A DNA stretch of 64,000 nucleotides from J014 sp964486055 (GTDB taxonomy: Bacteria > Acidobacteriota > Blastocatellia > Pyrinomonadales > Pyrinomonadaceae): assembly GCA_964486055.1 (NCBI GenBank), contig CAZALE010000009.1, positions 1 to 64,000 of the forward strand, written 5' to 3'. Below are positions 9,700 through 17,488 of the stretch, one piece after another. Under the pieces are notes generated by a model. The model worked only from the letters and a program-made list of their open reading frames with translations. It ran no database searches and was not told the origin of the DNA. Position 1 is the stretch's first letter. Each line of letters opens with the position of its first letter. Position numbers and translations under genes: made by a program.

Positions 9700-10044
9700 A
9701 TGCATCGTCCTGAGAGAATCGCAGAAGCTTTAAGAGAAGAAATAATGGAAATAGTTTCTTACGAGCTTGATGATCCCCGGATCCAGTCTGTATCAGTAAC
9801 TAAAGTAATAGTTTCAGAAAATTTGCGCGATGCAAGTGTTTACGTTTTGGTCGAAGGCACTGAACAAGAAATTCTCCAAACGATGCGAGCGTTGAAAGGT
9901 GCCGAAAAATTTGTTCGTCGTCAAGTTGCGTTCAATATGGATATGCGATTCGTGCCACATATCCATTTTATAAGAGACACAGTTGAAGAGCGTGCTATGA
10001 GAGTCGAAAGACTCATTGATCAAATCAAGTTAGAAGAAAGCTAA
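9700..10044 (+). CDS. rbfA: Ribosome-binding factor A
   Basis: RbfA is a KH-type cold-shock and 30S maturation factor that acts near helix 1 of 16S rRNA. The 114-residue protein starts with HRPERIAEALREEIMEIV and continues with LDDPRI, SVTKVIVSENLRDASVYV and VRRQVAFNMDMRFVPHIHF, all family-typical. The 2-bp spacing after infB and 18 bp to nrnA indicate one transcript. Confidence 0.93.
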   Translation: MHRPERIAEALREEIMEIVSYELDDPRIQSVSVTKVIVSENLRDASVYVLVEGTEQEILQTMRALKGAEKFVRRQVAFNMDMRFVPHIHFIRDTVEERAMRVERLIDQIKLEES

Positions 10045-10062
10045 GCTTTTGCTAAATATAAA

Positions 10063-11028
10063 ATGTTAAGCCAAGTAGTTGAGCTGATTGAAAAAAAACA
10101 AGATTTTGCCATCACAACACATGTTAGACCTGATGGGGACGGAATAGGCTCATCTCTAGCTTTATATTGGCTTTTACAATCACTTGGAAAAAATGCTGAA
10201 GTGCTAGTTCGCGATTCAATCCCGCCATCCTACCTTTTGTTGCCCGGTGCGGATAAAATAAGACAAGTAAATGAAATTGACAAACACTATGATGCCGTTT
10301 TTGTTATTGAATGCTCAGACGTTGAAAGACCTGGCATAAAAAATCTCGATAAACAATTCACAGTCAACATAGATCACCATGTAACCAGTGAGCGCTTTGG
10401 CAAGATAAACTGGATCGATTCGACAGCCTCCGCCGTTGGTGAGATGATTTACAATCTATGCAAGGCCATAGGCGGAAGGATTACTCGTGAGATCGCGGAG
10501 TGTCTCTATACCGCTTTAGTAACTGATACAGGCAGTTTTCACTTTTCGAACACTACGGATCGCACACTCAAAGTCGCATCCGAGCTTGTAAAGTTAGGCG
10601 TGAACCCGTCAAAAATTTCTGAGGTAGTTTATAACTCATATTCATGGAGCAGAATCGAGCTTCTTCGTAGAGTGTTGAATACTGTAAAACGAGATCCATC
10701 TGGTAGGGTTGCTTGGATGAGGCAATCACTAGAAATGATGAAAGAAGCGGGCTCTAGCGATGGTGATCATGCAGGTTTTGTAAATATTCCTCTATCAGCT
10801 AAAGAAGTAAAAGCCGTTGTTTACATGAGAGAGACTCAACCTCAGACTTATCGTGTTTCGTTTCGTTCGAAAGGTAACATTGATGTGTCGAAAGTAGCAG
10901 AGAGGTTTGGTGGTGGTGGTCATAAAAACGCTGCCGGTTGCCGTGTCCAAGGAGATTGGGATTACTGGGAAAATAAGATAGTGGAAGAGGTAATAAAGCA
11001 GGTCGATTCCTCTGAAGCCGAAGATTAA
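10063..11028 (+). CDS. nrnA: DHH/DHHA1 phosphoesterase, NrnA-type nanoRNase / pAp phosphatase
   Basis: This family degrades short oligoribonucleotides and dephosphorylates 3',5'-pAp, and in some bacteria cleaves cyclic-dinucleotide breakdown products. The DHH domain shows THVRPDGDGIGSSLAL near residue 21 and the metal-binding VNIDHHVTSERFG near 106. The DHHA1 domain ends with FGGGGHKNAAGC near residue 285. The length of 321 is normal for the family. Location directly behind rbfA matches many genomes, where a truB gene usually follows; here ribD follows 4 bp later instead. Confidence 0.9.
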   Translation: MLSQVVELIEKKQDFAITTHVRPDGDGIGSSLALYWLLQSLGKNAEVLVRDSIPPSYLLLPGADKIRQVNEIDKHYDAVFVIECSDVERPGIKNLDKQFTVNIDHHVTSERFGKINWIDSTASAVGEMIYNLCKAIGGRITREIAECLYTALVTDTGSFHFSNTTDRTLKVASELVKLGVNPSKISEVVYNSYSWSRIELLRRVLNTVKRDPSGRVAWMRQSLEMMKEAGSSDGDHAGFVNIPLSAKEVKAVVYMRETQPQTYRVSFRSKGNIDVSKVAERFGGGGHKNAAGCRVQGDWDYWENKIVEEVIKQVDSSEAED

Positions 11029-11032
11029 AATC

Positions 11033-12160
11033 ATGACAGATTTTTCAGAAGTTGACTTTAGAATGATGCGCCGGGCCCTTGAGCTAGCTAGGCTGGGGGT
11101 AGGGCAAGTTAGCCCAAATCCACTAGTCGGCTGCGTAATCACGAATAGTAATGGTCAGATCATAGGTGAAGGAAGCTATCTGTACGATAAAGTGGTTCAT
11201 GCTGAAATAGTGGCGTTAGAGCAAGCTGGAGAAAGGGCTAAAGGTGGCACGGCTTATATTTCCTTAGAACCTCACGCTCATACAGGTAGAACGCCGCCAT
11301 GTACGGATGCCTTGATCAAAGCAGGAATAAAACGCGTAGTTTGCCCGATAGAAGATCCAAATCCTCTAGTCTCAGGAAGGGGATTCGAAGTATTAAAATC
11401 GCATGGAATAGAGGTTTGCGTTGGTTTGTTAGCCGAGGAAGCCTATAGAATAAACGAGAAATTTTTCACCTGGCACAGAAAAAAGCGTCCTTTCATTCAT
11501 CTGAAACTTGCGGCATCATTAGATGGCCGAATCTCACTTAAGAGAAGTATTTCAACAGCTCTTACTAATAGCGATGCCCTGAAGCGCGTTCACGACTTGA
11601 GGCATGAATATGATGCCATTCTGGTCGGCTCAAATACTATCTTAGTTGATGATCCATTGTTAACCGACCGAAGCGGAAAACCGAGGCACAAGAAGTTGGT
11701 TCGAATCATTCTCGACAATCGTCTTCAGACTCCGATAAACTCAAAAATCGTTCGAACTGCAAAGGAGTTTCCCACGCTTTTAGTCTCTAACTCTAATGAT
11801 GAGGACAGGATTAAAGCTTTAAAAGCAGAGGGAGTGAAAATCATTAACCAAAATGCCAGAGAGATCTTTGACGTACTAAAGGCCCTTTATGAGTTAGAGA
11901 TTCAAAGTGTTTTAGTAGAGGGCGGCGCTAAGGTTGCTGGTGCTTTCATTGATTCTAGATTGGTTGATAAGATCACTTTCATTTTCTCTCCTCTGATCAT
12001 AGGTGGAGTTGAAGCGCCGGTTGCTATCGAGGGAAAAGGCGCTATGAGCATTAAGCAAGCATTTAAGTTGAAAGATTTGCAAACGATTCAATATGAAAGA
12101 GATTTAGAGGTTACAGCGTACCCGGCGGAGAACGATGATCTCAGCGCCGACAAAACCTAA
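11033..12160 (+). CDS. ribD: Bifunctional riboflavin deaminase/reductase RibD with a Cys-to-His change at a zinc ligand
   Basis: RibD performs two steps of riboflavin synthesis: deamination of the diaminopyrimidine ribotide, then NADPH-dependent reduction of the ribose chain. The N-terminal cytidine-deaminase-like domain has SPNPLVGCVI and HAEIVALEQ (His56, with the catalytic Glu). The C-terminal DHFR-like reductase domain (from about 150) has HLKLAASLDGRIS and VLVEGGAKVAGAF. In most RibD proteins the segment after HAE reads E-P-C-x-H-x-G-R-T-P-P-C; here it reads EPHAHTGRTPPC, so the first cysteine ligand is His81 while Cys90 is kept. The 25- and 9-residue spacings are unchanged. Other rib genes are not in the window. 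Confidence 0.93.
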   Translation: MTDFSEVDFRMMRRALELARLGVGQVSPNPLVGCVITNSNGQIIGEGSYLYDKVVHAEIVALEQAGERAKGGTAYISLEPHAHTGRTPPCTDALIKAGIKRVVCPIEDPNPLVSGRGFEVLKSHGIEVCVGLLAEEAYRINEKFFTWHRKKRPFIHLKLAASLDGRISLKRSISTALTNSDALKRVHDLRHEYDAILVGSNTILVDDPLLTDRSGKPRHKKLVRIILDNRLQTPINSKIVRTAKEFPTLLVSNSNDEDRIKALKAEGVKIINQNAREIFDVLKALYELEIQSVLVEGGAKVAGAFIDSRLVDKITFIFSPLIIGGVEAPVAIEGKGAMSIKQAFKLKDLQTIQYERDLEVTAYPAENDDLSADKT

Positions 12161-12192
12161 TAGGACTTCAGAATCCATCATTTTTATTTGAA

Positions 12193-12996
12193 ATGCCATC
12201 AGCAAAAAAATCACTCGGACAGAATTTTCTCGTAAATCCCGGGTATATAGACAAAATAATCACCGCTTTAGATCCTAAAGAAACAGACACGATTATTGAG
12301 ATTGGACCGGGCAAAGGTGCAATAACTAAAAAACTGCTTCAATCAGGAGCTTTAGTTTTTGCCGTAGAAATAGACCCGAGATTATCGGACTTCTTAAGGC
12401 AACAAATTGGAAATAACGATAGATTCAAGCTTATCGTTGATGATGCTTTGAAGATAGACTTTAAAGAGTTTTTAGACGAAATCAAGGCAAGAGCTAAATT
12501 AGTTGCTAATCTTCCGTATTACATCTCAACTGCCATTCTACGGAGATTAATACTGCAACGAAATTGTTTTGACTTTATGGTGTTGATGTTTCAGAGGGAG
12601 GTAGCTGATCGTTTACTGGCAGAAGCTGGTAGTTCTGAAAGAGGTTACTTAACAGTCTTGGCAGAGACATTTCTTCAAATCGAGTGGCTTTTTGATGTTC
12701 CGCCTTCTGCTTTTCGTCCTGTACCGAAGGTTTGGAGTTCAGTTTTGAAGATGAAACCACTGCTGGAAGTCAACATCGATATAGAAACTTATTCAAAAAT
12801 TCTTGAAATTTCTTTTGCGCATAAAAGGAAGATGTTATTCAATAATCTTCGCAGATCAGATTTCATGGGATTATCTGAAGATGATTGGTTAGAAATTCTG
12901 CAGCAGAGTGGTATTTTACCATCATATCGTGCTGAAGATTTGACTCGTCAACAATGGATGAAACTCTACGAGGTTCTAAAAACTTGGAAGCTCTGA
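12193..12996 (+). CDS. rsmA: 16S rRNA dimethyladenosine transferase RsmA (KsgA)
   Basis: RsmA dimethylates two adjacent adenosines in the 3' terminal hairpin of 16S rRNA (A1518 and A1519 in E. coli numbering), a checkpoint in 30S maturation. The start MPSAKKSLGQNFLVNP is diagnostic. It is followed by the SAM-binding IIEIGPGKGAITKKLL and VFAVEIDPRL, then the catalytic NLPYYIST (N-L-P-Y). At 267 residues the length is normal. It closes the plus-strand ribosome-maturation block and ends inside a 20-bp tandem repeat shared with the convergent gene. Confidence 0.95.
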   Translation: MPSAKKSLGQNFLVNPGYIDKIITALDPKETDTIIEIGPGKGAITKKLLQSGALVFAVEIDPRLSDFLRQQIGNNDRFKLIVDDALKIDFKEFLDEIKARAKLVANLPYYISTAILRRLILQRNCFDFMVLMFQREVADRLLAEAGSSERGYLTVLAETFLQIEWLFDVPPSAFRPVPKVWSSVLKMKPLLEVNIDIETYSKILEISFAHKRKMLFNNLRRSDFMGLSEDDWLEILQQSGILPSYRAEDLTRQQWMKLYEVLKTWKL

Positions 12997-13030
12997 TATT
13001 GATTTAATTACTCTGATATTGATTTAATTA
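12991..13030. repeat. Perfect 20-bp tandem duplication at convergent gene ends
   Basis: The unit ctctgatattgatttaatta occurs at 12991-13010 and again at 13011-13030 with no mismatch. The first copy contains the rsmA stop codon (12994-12996); the second contains the stop of the minus-strand NicO gene (13024-13026). Confidence 0.95.
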
Positions 13031-14526
13031 AAGGATTTATAACAGATAAAGGCTCCCAAGAATGTTATGATCAAAGCGCTAAGAACTGGTATTGTTTTGA
13101 ACAGACGGTTTTCCGAGAAGCTTCCGAATGCTCGGCCAAGATAAAGAAACGAAACACCGACCAATGTGAGTGTAAAGGCCAAACCGATACTGAAAAATAG
13201 AATCAGAAGCAAACCGTAAGCGGTTCTATTTAAAGAAATAGCTGATAACATCAATACCAGAGCCGACGGGCAGGGCATTAATCCTCCTGAAATTCCTAAG
13301 CTTATTAAGCTTCTTAATGATATTTCGTCGGGTGGCAAATGTGAGTGTCCGTGATGTGTGTGTGCATGATCTTCATTATAGTGGTCGTGAGAGTGATGTT
13401 GGTGGATCGCAGTTGATATATGCACATGTTCGTGTGGATGAGAATGCCCATGATGATGTGAATGATAGTGAAAATGTTGCGGGTTTATAAGCTGTAATAA
13501 ACGATTTTTTAATAGAGAAAAACCGATGAAGCAGACTAATAGTCCAGATAAAAATTGTAAAAACGGTAGGAGTTTTTCAGGCAATATGAAATTGGAGGCG
13601 AAAAGAGTGACTAATCCAAGAGCAAAAACGCTGGACGTATGGGTTAATGTCACGGTTAATCCGAGTATCAAGGCGTGTTTTATAGTGCCCCTAGAGCCGA
13701 CTAAATAAGCTCCAACTATCGTCTTTCCGTGACCCGGTGATAAAGCATGTGTTGCTCCTAATCCGAATGCTATTACCAAGCCTAGCAGAACAATCATCGG
13801 GGTTATTTCTGGAACGGATATGATCTCGGCTAGCTTATCTCTCTCTATTGATTTGGTTAGGTGACCATCCCGATTCTTTAGAGGTTTTGAATCTGGCGGT
13901 AACTCAGCGGTGGTAAATTTAAACTGCACATTGCGCTCCTTTAGTGGTGCATCTAGACTTTCTTGAGGATATGCCTTGAGTTCATCGGTTATACCACTCC
14001 CGAATCCGGTCGAGTCAAAAACCTTCGTGCCACCAACATGGTTTATTACAATTTCATTCCAACCAATACGATCCTCAAAGTTTTTATTCTCGAAATATAC
14101 GTGATTGTATTTCATTAATTCAGGAAGCTTAGCTGATAGAGTCCAGAAAAACTTCAGTGTTGGCAAATCTCCTGCTCCGACTTCAGTTCTGGATTCACTA
14201 GATTTTACCTCTAGTTTTAACCTTTCATCATTGACTGTTAAGATTAAATTCTCCAGGATTGTTGGTGTAATTCTGTTTAGATACGCTTGCAGTTCATCCT
14301 CAGACATTTTTCCGTCTTTATCTGTATCTATGAGGGATTGCTCTTGAAAAGTAGGTATTTCAGCTAGATCCAGTACCTGTCTGATTCTTATTTCTGAGCT
14401 CTCAACCTCTAAGCGTGAGTATTGATTTACACTGAAATTACCAAGCGGGTGGGAGAATGTTGTAAGTGACAAAATTCCGATGATAATCGCTATGAAAGAA
14501 ACTCTAATTAGCTGATTTAATTTCAT
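13024..14526 (-). CDS. NicO/RcnA-type nickel-cobalt transporter with periplasmic EF-hand domain and His-rich loop
   Basis: The 500 residues start with a signal/TM segment. A periplasmic domain of about 220 residues follows, holding a canonical 12-residue EF-hand loop at 67-78 (DTDKDGKMSEDE). From about residue 240 comes a polytopic membrane domain with GATHALSPGHGKTIVGAYL and GGLMPCPSALVLML, the two signature helices of the NicO family (RcnA-like efflux, HupE/UreJ-like uptake). Between them, about residues 354-394, lies a histidine-rich loop (HYHSHHHGHSHPHEHVH and more) that could bind metal. The direction of transport cannot be told. The gene overlaps the TPR lipoprotein gene by 4 bp (ATGA), so the two are translationally coupled. 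Confidence 0.85.
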   Translation of the reverse strand: MKLNQLIRVSFIAIIIGILSLTTFSHPLGNFSVNQYSRLEVESSEIRIRQVLDLAEIPTFQEQSLIDTDKDGKMSEDELQAYLNRITPTILENLILTVNDERLKLEVKSSESRTEVGAGDLPTLKFFWTLSAKLPELMKYNHVYFENKNFEDRIGWNEIVINHVGGTKVFDSTGFGSGITDELKAYPQESLDAPLKERNVQFKFTTAELPPDSKPLKNRDGHLTKSIERDKLAEIISVPEITPMIVLLGLVIAFGLGATHALSPGHGKTIVGAYLVGSRGTIKHALILGLTVTLTHTSSVFALGLVTLFASNFILPEKLLPFLQFLSGLLVCFIGFSLLKNRLLQLINPQHFHYHSHHHGHSHPHEHVHISTAIHQHHSHDHYNEDHAHTHHGHSHLPPDEISLRSLISLGISGGLMPCPSALVLMLSAISLNRTAYGLLLILFFSIGLAFTLTLVGVSFLYLGRAFGSFSENRLFKTIPVLSALIITFLGAFICYKSFN

Positions 14527-15806
14527 GACTTTTTGAGCTCCTCTAAGGTGTCCTTAGCTATTTTGGCCTGAATCAAATCGAAAGCAGGGTTGAGATTAAG
14601 AGCTACTTCCAGGTATTTCCTTGCTTGCTGTTTGTTACCGAGCGAATTCTCTATCATGCCGGCGTGATAAAGAATCCTTGCATCTTTGGTTTTTAGTCTC
14701 ATCGCTTCGTTGATCAACTCTTTTGCTTTGACGAACTCCCCTCTTTTATAGAGAACCCATGCATAAATGTCAGCAGTGTAAATGTCCTTGCGTTTCTGAT
14801 ATTCCGATTCAATTATTTTTAACGCTTCGTCTAGTCTTACCGAATGATCAGCCCACAGTAGTGCTAGACGTCGCATATCTGTACGTCCTAATTTTTCCTC
14901 TATTACCTCTGCCAGATCGTATTGAAGCTTCGCTTTTTCCTGATCACCTTGGAGATAGTATAAATCACCAAGTGCTATCACTGTCTCTACGATGGGAACT
15001 TTATTTTGTGCCTTATTGTAAAGATCGATGGCTTGCGTAAAATCGCCCTTAGCGGCAAGAACCTTTCCCTTAGCAGACAGGGCCAGATAGTAGTCGGGCA
15101 ATATTTTCAATGCAATGTCATAATTTTTCTCTGCTTCACTGAAATTTCCTACTTTAAAATATTCATCGCCCAGCTTAACATAACACCATGCTTTGACCTC
15201 AGTATCGAGTGGGTCAGCAATGCTGGCAGCTGTTCTCATAGCTTCGATTGCAGACTCGACTTGACCATGTAAACTCCGTAGGATAGCAGTCCTAGAGTAT
15301 GCCTCTAGACTAGGTTTTAGATTCATCATTTTCTGTGCAGATTCAATGGCTTGCTCATACTCGCCAAGCTCTATGTTTGCATCAGTCAAAACTCCGTAAA
15401 TGATCGTATCCTCAGCCTGTGTAAGAAGATTTTGAGCTAGTTGTTTAGCTTCGTGAAAACGATGAAAGATAATGTGTAGGACAGCCTGAAGTTTTGTTGC
15501 AGCAAAATCATCAGGTTCAAGCTCGAGTGCTTTATTTACTGCAAGTTCAGCTTTTTGATACAAAGAAAAATCGCCTGTCAATCTTGCGCGGCGAATATAA
15601 GCCGCTGCTAATCTGTTATAGCCATCTGCGGAATCCGGCATTTTTTCAATGAGCCTTTTAGCGGCTAGAATCTGTTCATCCTCTACATCTGCTCTAGTTG
15701 TTGATACGTTGCTATTTGCGGTCGATTTATCTGAATTGCTGGAACAGCTGATTGATAGGATTAATGAGGTTAGAAGGGCTAGGTTTAGTAAATTTTTCGT
15801 TTTCAT
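14523..15806 (-). CDS. TPR-repeat lipoprotein
   Basis: The start is placed at the ATG at 15806 (MKTKNLLNLALLTSL), because this gives a lipoprotein-like signal ending LILSISC with Cys21. The frame is open to 15911, but the extra 35 residues do not look like a signal. The rest is built of helical 34-residue TPR units, for example AVNKALELEPDDFAATKLQA, GDEYFKVGNFSEAEKNYDIA and YLEVALNLNPAFDL. Such proteins act as protein-protein scaffolds. The 3' end overlaps the NicO gene by 4 bp, and the DUF4331 gene lies just upstream, suggesting a shared role. No enzyme domain seen. Confidence 0.85.
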   Translation of the reverse strand: MKTKNLLNLALLTSLILSISCSSNSDKSTANSNVSTTRADVEDEQILAAKRLIEKMPDSADGYNRLAAAYIRRARLTGDFSLYQKAELAVNKALELEPDDFAATKLQAVLHIIFHRFHEAKQLAQNLLTQAEDTIIYGVLTDANIELGEYEQAIESAQKMMNLKPSLEAYSRTAILRSLHGQVESAIEAMRTAASIADPLDTEVKAWCYVKLGDEYFKVGNFSEAEKNYDIALKILPDYYLALSAKGKVLAAKGDFTQAIDLYNKAQNKVPIVETVIALGDLYYLQGDQEKAKLQYDLAEVIEEKLGRTDMRRLALLWADHSVRLDEALKIIESEYQKRKDIYTADIYAWVLYKRGEFVKAKELINEAMRLKTKDARILYHAGMIENSLGNKQQARKYLEVALNLNPAFDLIQAKIAKDTLEELKKS

Positions 15807-15847
15807 AGCTGCATGCATTGAGTATTTATCAAGACGGCATTTGAGAT

Positions 15848-15886
15848 AAGAAGGTTTAGAGAACGGCGGATCCTCTAAACCTTCTT
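15848..15886 (-). terminator. Strong hairpin between DUF4331 gene and TPR gene
   Basis: The arms 15848-15861 and 15873-15886 pair perfectly over 14 bp (AAGAAGGTTTAGAG with CTCTAAACCTTCTT) around an 11-base loop. It starts 8 bp downstream of the DUF4331 stop. There is no long U tract after it on the minus strand, so it may be a weak terminator or an mRNA-stabilising or processing hairpin. Confidence 0.55.
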
Positions 15887-15894
15887 TCTGTGAG

Positions 15895-17424
15895 TTACTT
15901 CGAAGAGTCATCTTTTAAGAGATGACCCTCTGAGTCGACAATCGGAGGTGTACTTCTTTCTTCTGTGAGGGTTTGGTTGCTTGAGCGAGGTTGATTGCCA
16001 GCGTTTGGTGGTAAGAGATACGGAAATCTATTCAGGAGTGGTCCTTCTGGGTTTGCACTAACCCCATCACCTAGTTGGTTATTGGGTGGCGTGTTTGTTG
16101 AAGGCGTGAACGGGGTTCCGCCGGCTACTGCTCTGAGGGCTATATCAACAACATCATCATGAGGCCTGCGGCCATTGGGAAATCCTGCTTGATCACCACC
16201 GAGCAGACCTAATCTGTTTATGCTAGCGATGGGTGTAACAGGGATGGCTACATTCAGCCTTAAATATTCATGTGGATTGCCATCTGAAAGGAATGTTGTG
16301 TAGTTAGGCCCAGTTACTGAATTCACAGGAATCCCAGTCGCAAAAATCGCTACTAGGTCATTTCGAGGCGGAGGGGGGATTGAAATTCCGTATGCGGCAC
16401 GTAGAAAACGAGGTAACTGAGGATCTACTACGAATGGTGCGAAAATTGAGTCATTGGCTGGACTAGAGCTATTGAACCTATCTTTGAGATTGAGAGGTAT
16501 TACAACTTCGTTGACTAGTGGATTTCCTAATCTGGAGACTTGAACCCACTGGCCGGAGGTTGAGAATGAACCGTCTGCACTTAGAACCTTAACTGCGCGA
16601 CGGCTCGCGGTTGCCCATACGCCTATGACAGCATCCGGTGCGGTTGGACTCGAAGGAACTGCTCCCGATCGAGTTAGTTCTTGGATCGGAACTTCAATAG
16701 CGATGGTGCTCACATTGAAGCCCTTTGTAGAATCGATGCCGCCAGAGGCGCCTACTGATCTCAAATTTAAGCCGTCAAACACTCCTCCGACATCTATGTA
16801 AAAATATTCATCTCTTTGACCAGCAAAGACTCTTCCTCCATTCGGTAAGCTGTAAACTGCTGGTTGTCCTAAATTTTGCTCATAGTTTGGAGTAACTCTA
16901 GGACCGATATTTGATGGTGGAGTTTTCAAACCGGCGGCTAATATTCTTCCTCTAGGACCCGTAGAGCGATCGATTCTTCGAACCGTGTAAGTTTGAAAAC
17001 GATTGTAGTCAGGATCATTCAGGTTGCTAATTACTCCATCTTGATTACCGGTAGTCATACCGAAAATCGTATCAGGATTGACAACTTGTGTCCTGAACTG
17101 AAATTGATAAGTTATGTCCTCAATGCCGTCACCAGTATTATCAATCTTTATTTCGTAAAGGACATTATCGTCGAATGGATAGAATTGAGGCCCGCCGGAC
17201 GGCTCTTGAAATGGAACGTAATTCGCGATTATCGTGACGAAACCGTCTCGCCCTGGTTCTACGCTTCTAAATGCATATGTATCTGTGTTATCTGCGTATC
17301 TGTCCATGGCAATCAATGGTGCTTCCGAGTGACTAGATGCCAAGATCGGAAGAATCAATAGATTGAAGCTTAGGATTGCTGCCAAACTTCTTTGTACTAT
17401 CAACTTTGTTCTTTTCCTCTTCAT
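15895..17424 (-). CDS. Secreted DUF4331 family protein
   Basis: The 509-residue protein has a basic N-terminus and a signal peptide (RSLAAILSFNLLILPILAS). The DUF4331 hallmark SSHSEAPLIAMDRYADNTD follows directly, then TYAFRS and FVTIIANYVPFQEPSGGPQF. DUF4331 proteins are exported and usually sit with TPR and membrane genes; no enzymatic role is established that I can name. Here it is followed by a TPR lipoprotein and a NicO transporter, and preceded by a DUF4394/FG-GAP protein, all on the minus strand. An AGGAGG-type Shine-Dalgarno precedes the ATG at 17424. The C-terminal 60 residues are Pro/Ser/Thr-rich and probably disordered. Confidence 0.85.
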   Translation of the reverse strand: MKRKRTKLIVQRSLAAILSFNLLILPILASSHSEAPLIAMDRYADNTDTYAFRSVEPGRDGFVTIIANYVPFQEPSGGPQFYPFDDNVLYEIKIDNTGDGIEDITYQFQFRTQVVNPDTIFGMTTGNQDGVISNLNDPDYNRFQTYTVRRIDRSTGPRGRILAAGLKTPPSNIGPRVTPNYEQNLGQPAVYSLPNGGRVFAGQRDEYFYIDVGGVFDGLNLRSVGASGGIDSTKGFNVSTIAIEVPIQELTRSGAVPSSPTAPDAVIGVWATASRRAVKVLSADGSFSTSGQWVQVSRLGNPLVNEVVIPLNLKDRFNSSSPANDSIFAPFVVDPQLPRFLRAAYGISIPPPPRNDLVAIFATGIPVNSVTGPNYTTFLSDGNPHEYLRLNVAIPVTPIASINRLGLLGGDQAGFPNGRRPHDDVVDIALRAVAGGTPFTPSTNTPPNNQLGDGVSANPEGPLLNRFPYLLPPNAGNQPRSSNQTLTEERSTPPIVDSEGHLLKDDSSK

Positions 17425-17454
17425 GATCTCTTTCCTCCTTTTTGAAGTTGGATA

Positions 17455-17479
17455 GGATCACGCCGGCTTGGCGTGATCC
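17455..17479 (-). terminator. Perfect 10-bp hairpin downstream of the DUF4394 gene
   Basis: GGATCACGCC (17455-17464) pairs with GGCGTGATCC (17470-17479) across a 5-base loop. It sits 10 bp after the stop of the DUF4394/FG-GAP gene and about 30 bp before the DUF4331 start. No U tract follows on the minus strand, so termination is uncertain; it may separate the two cistrons. Confidence 0.55.
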
Positions 17480-17488
17480 ATCTCTTAT

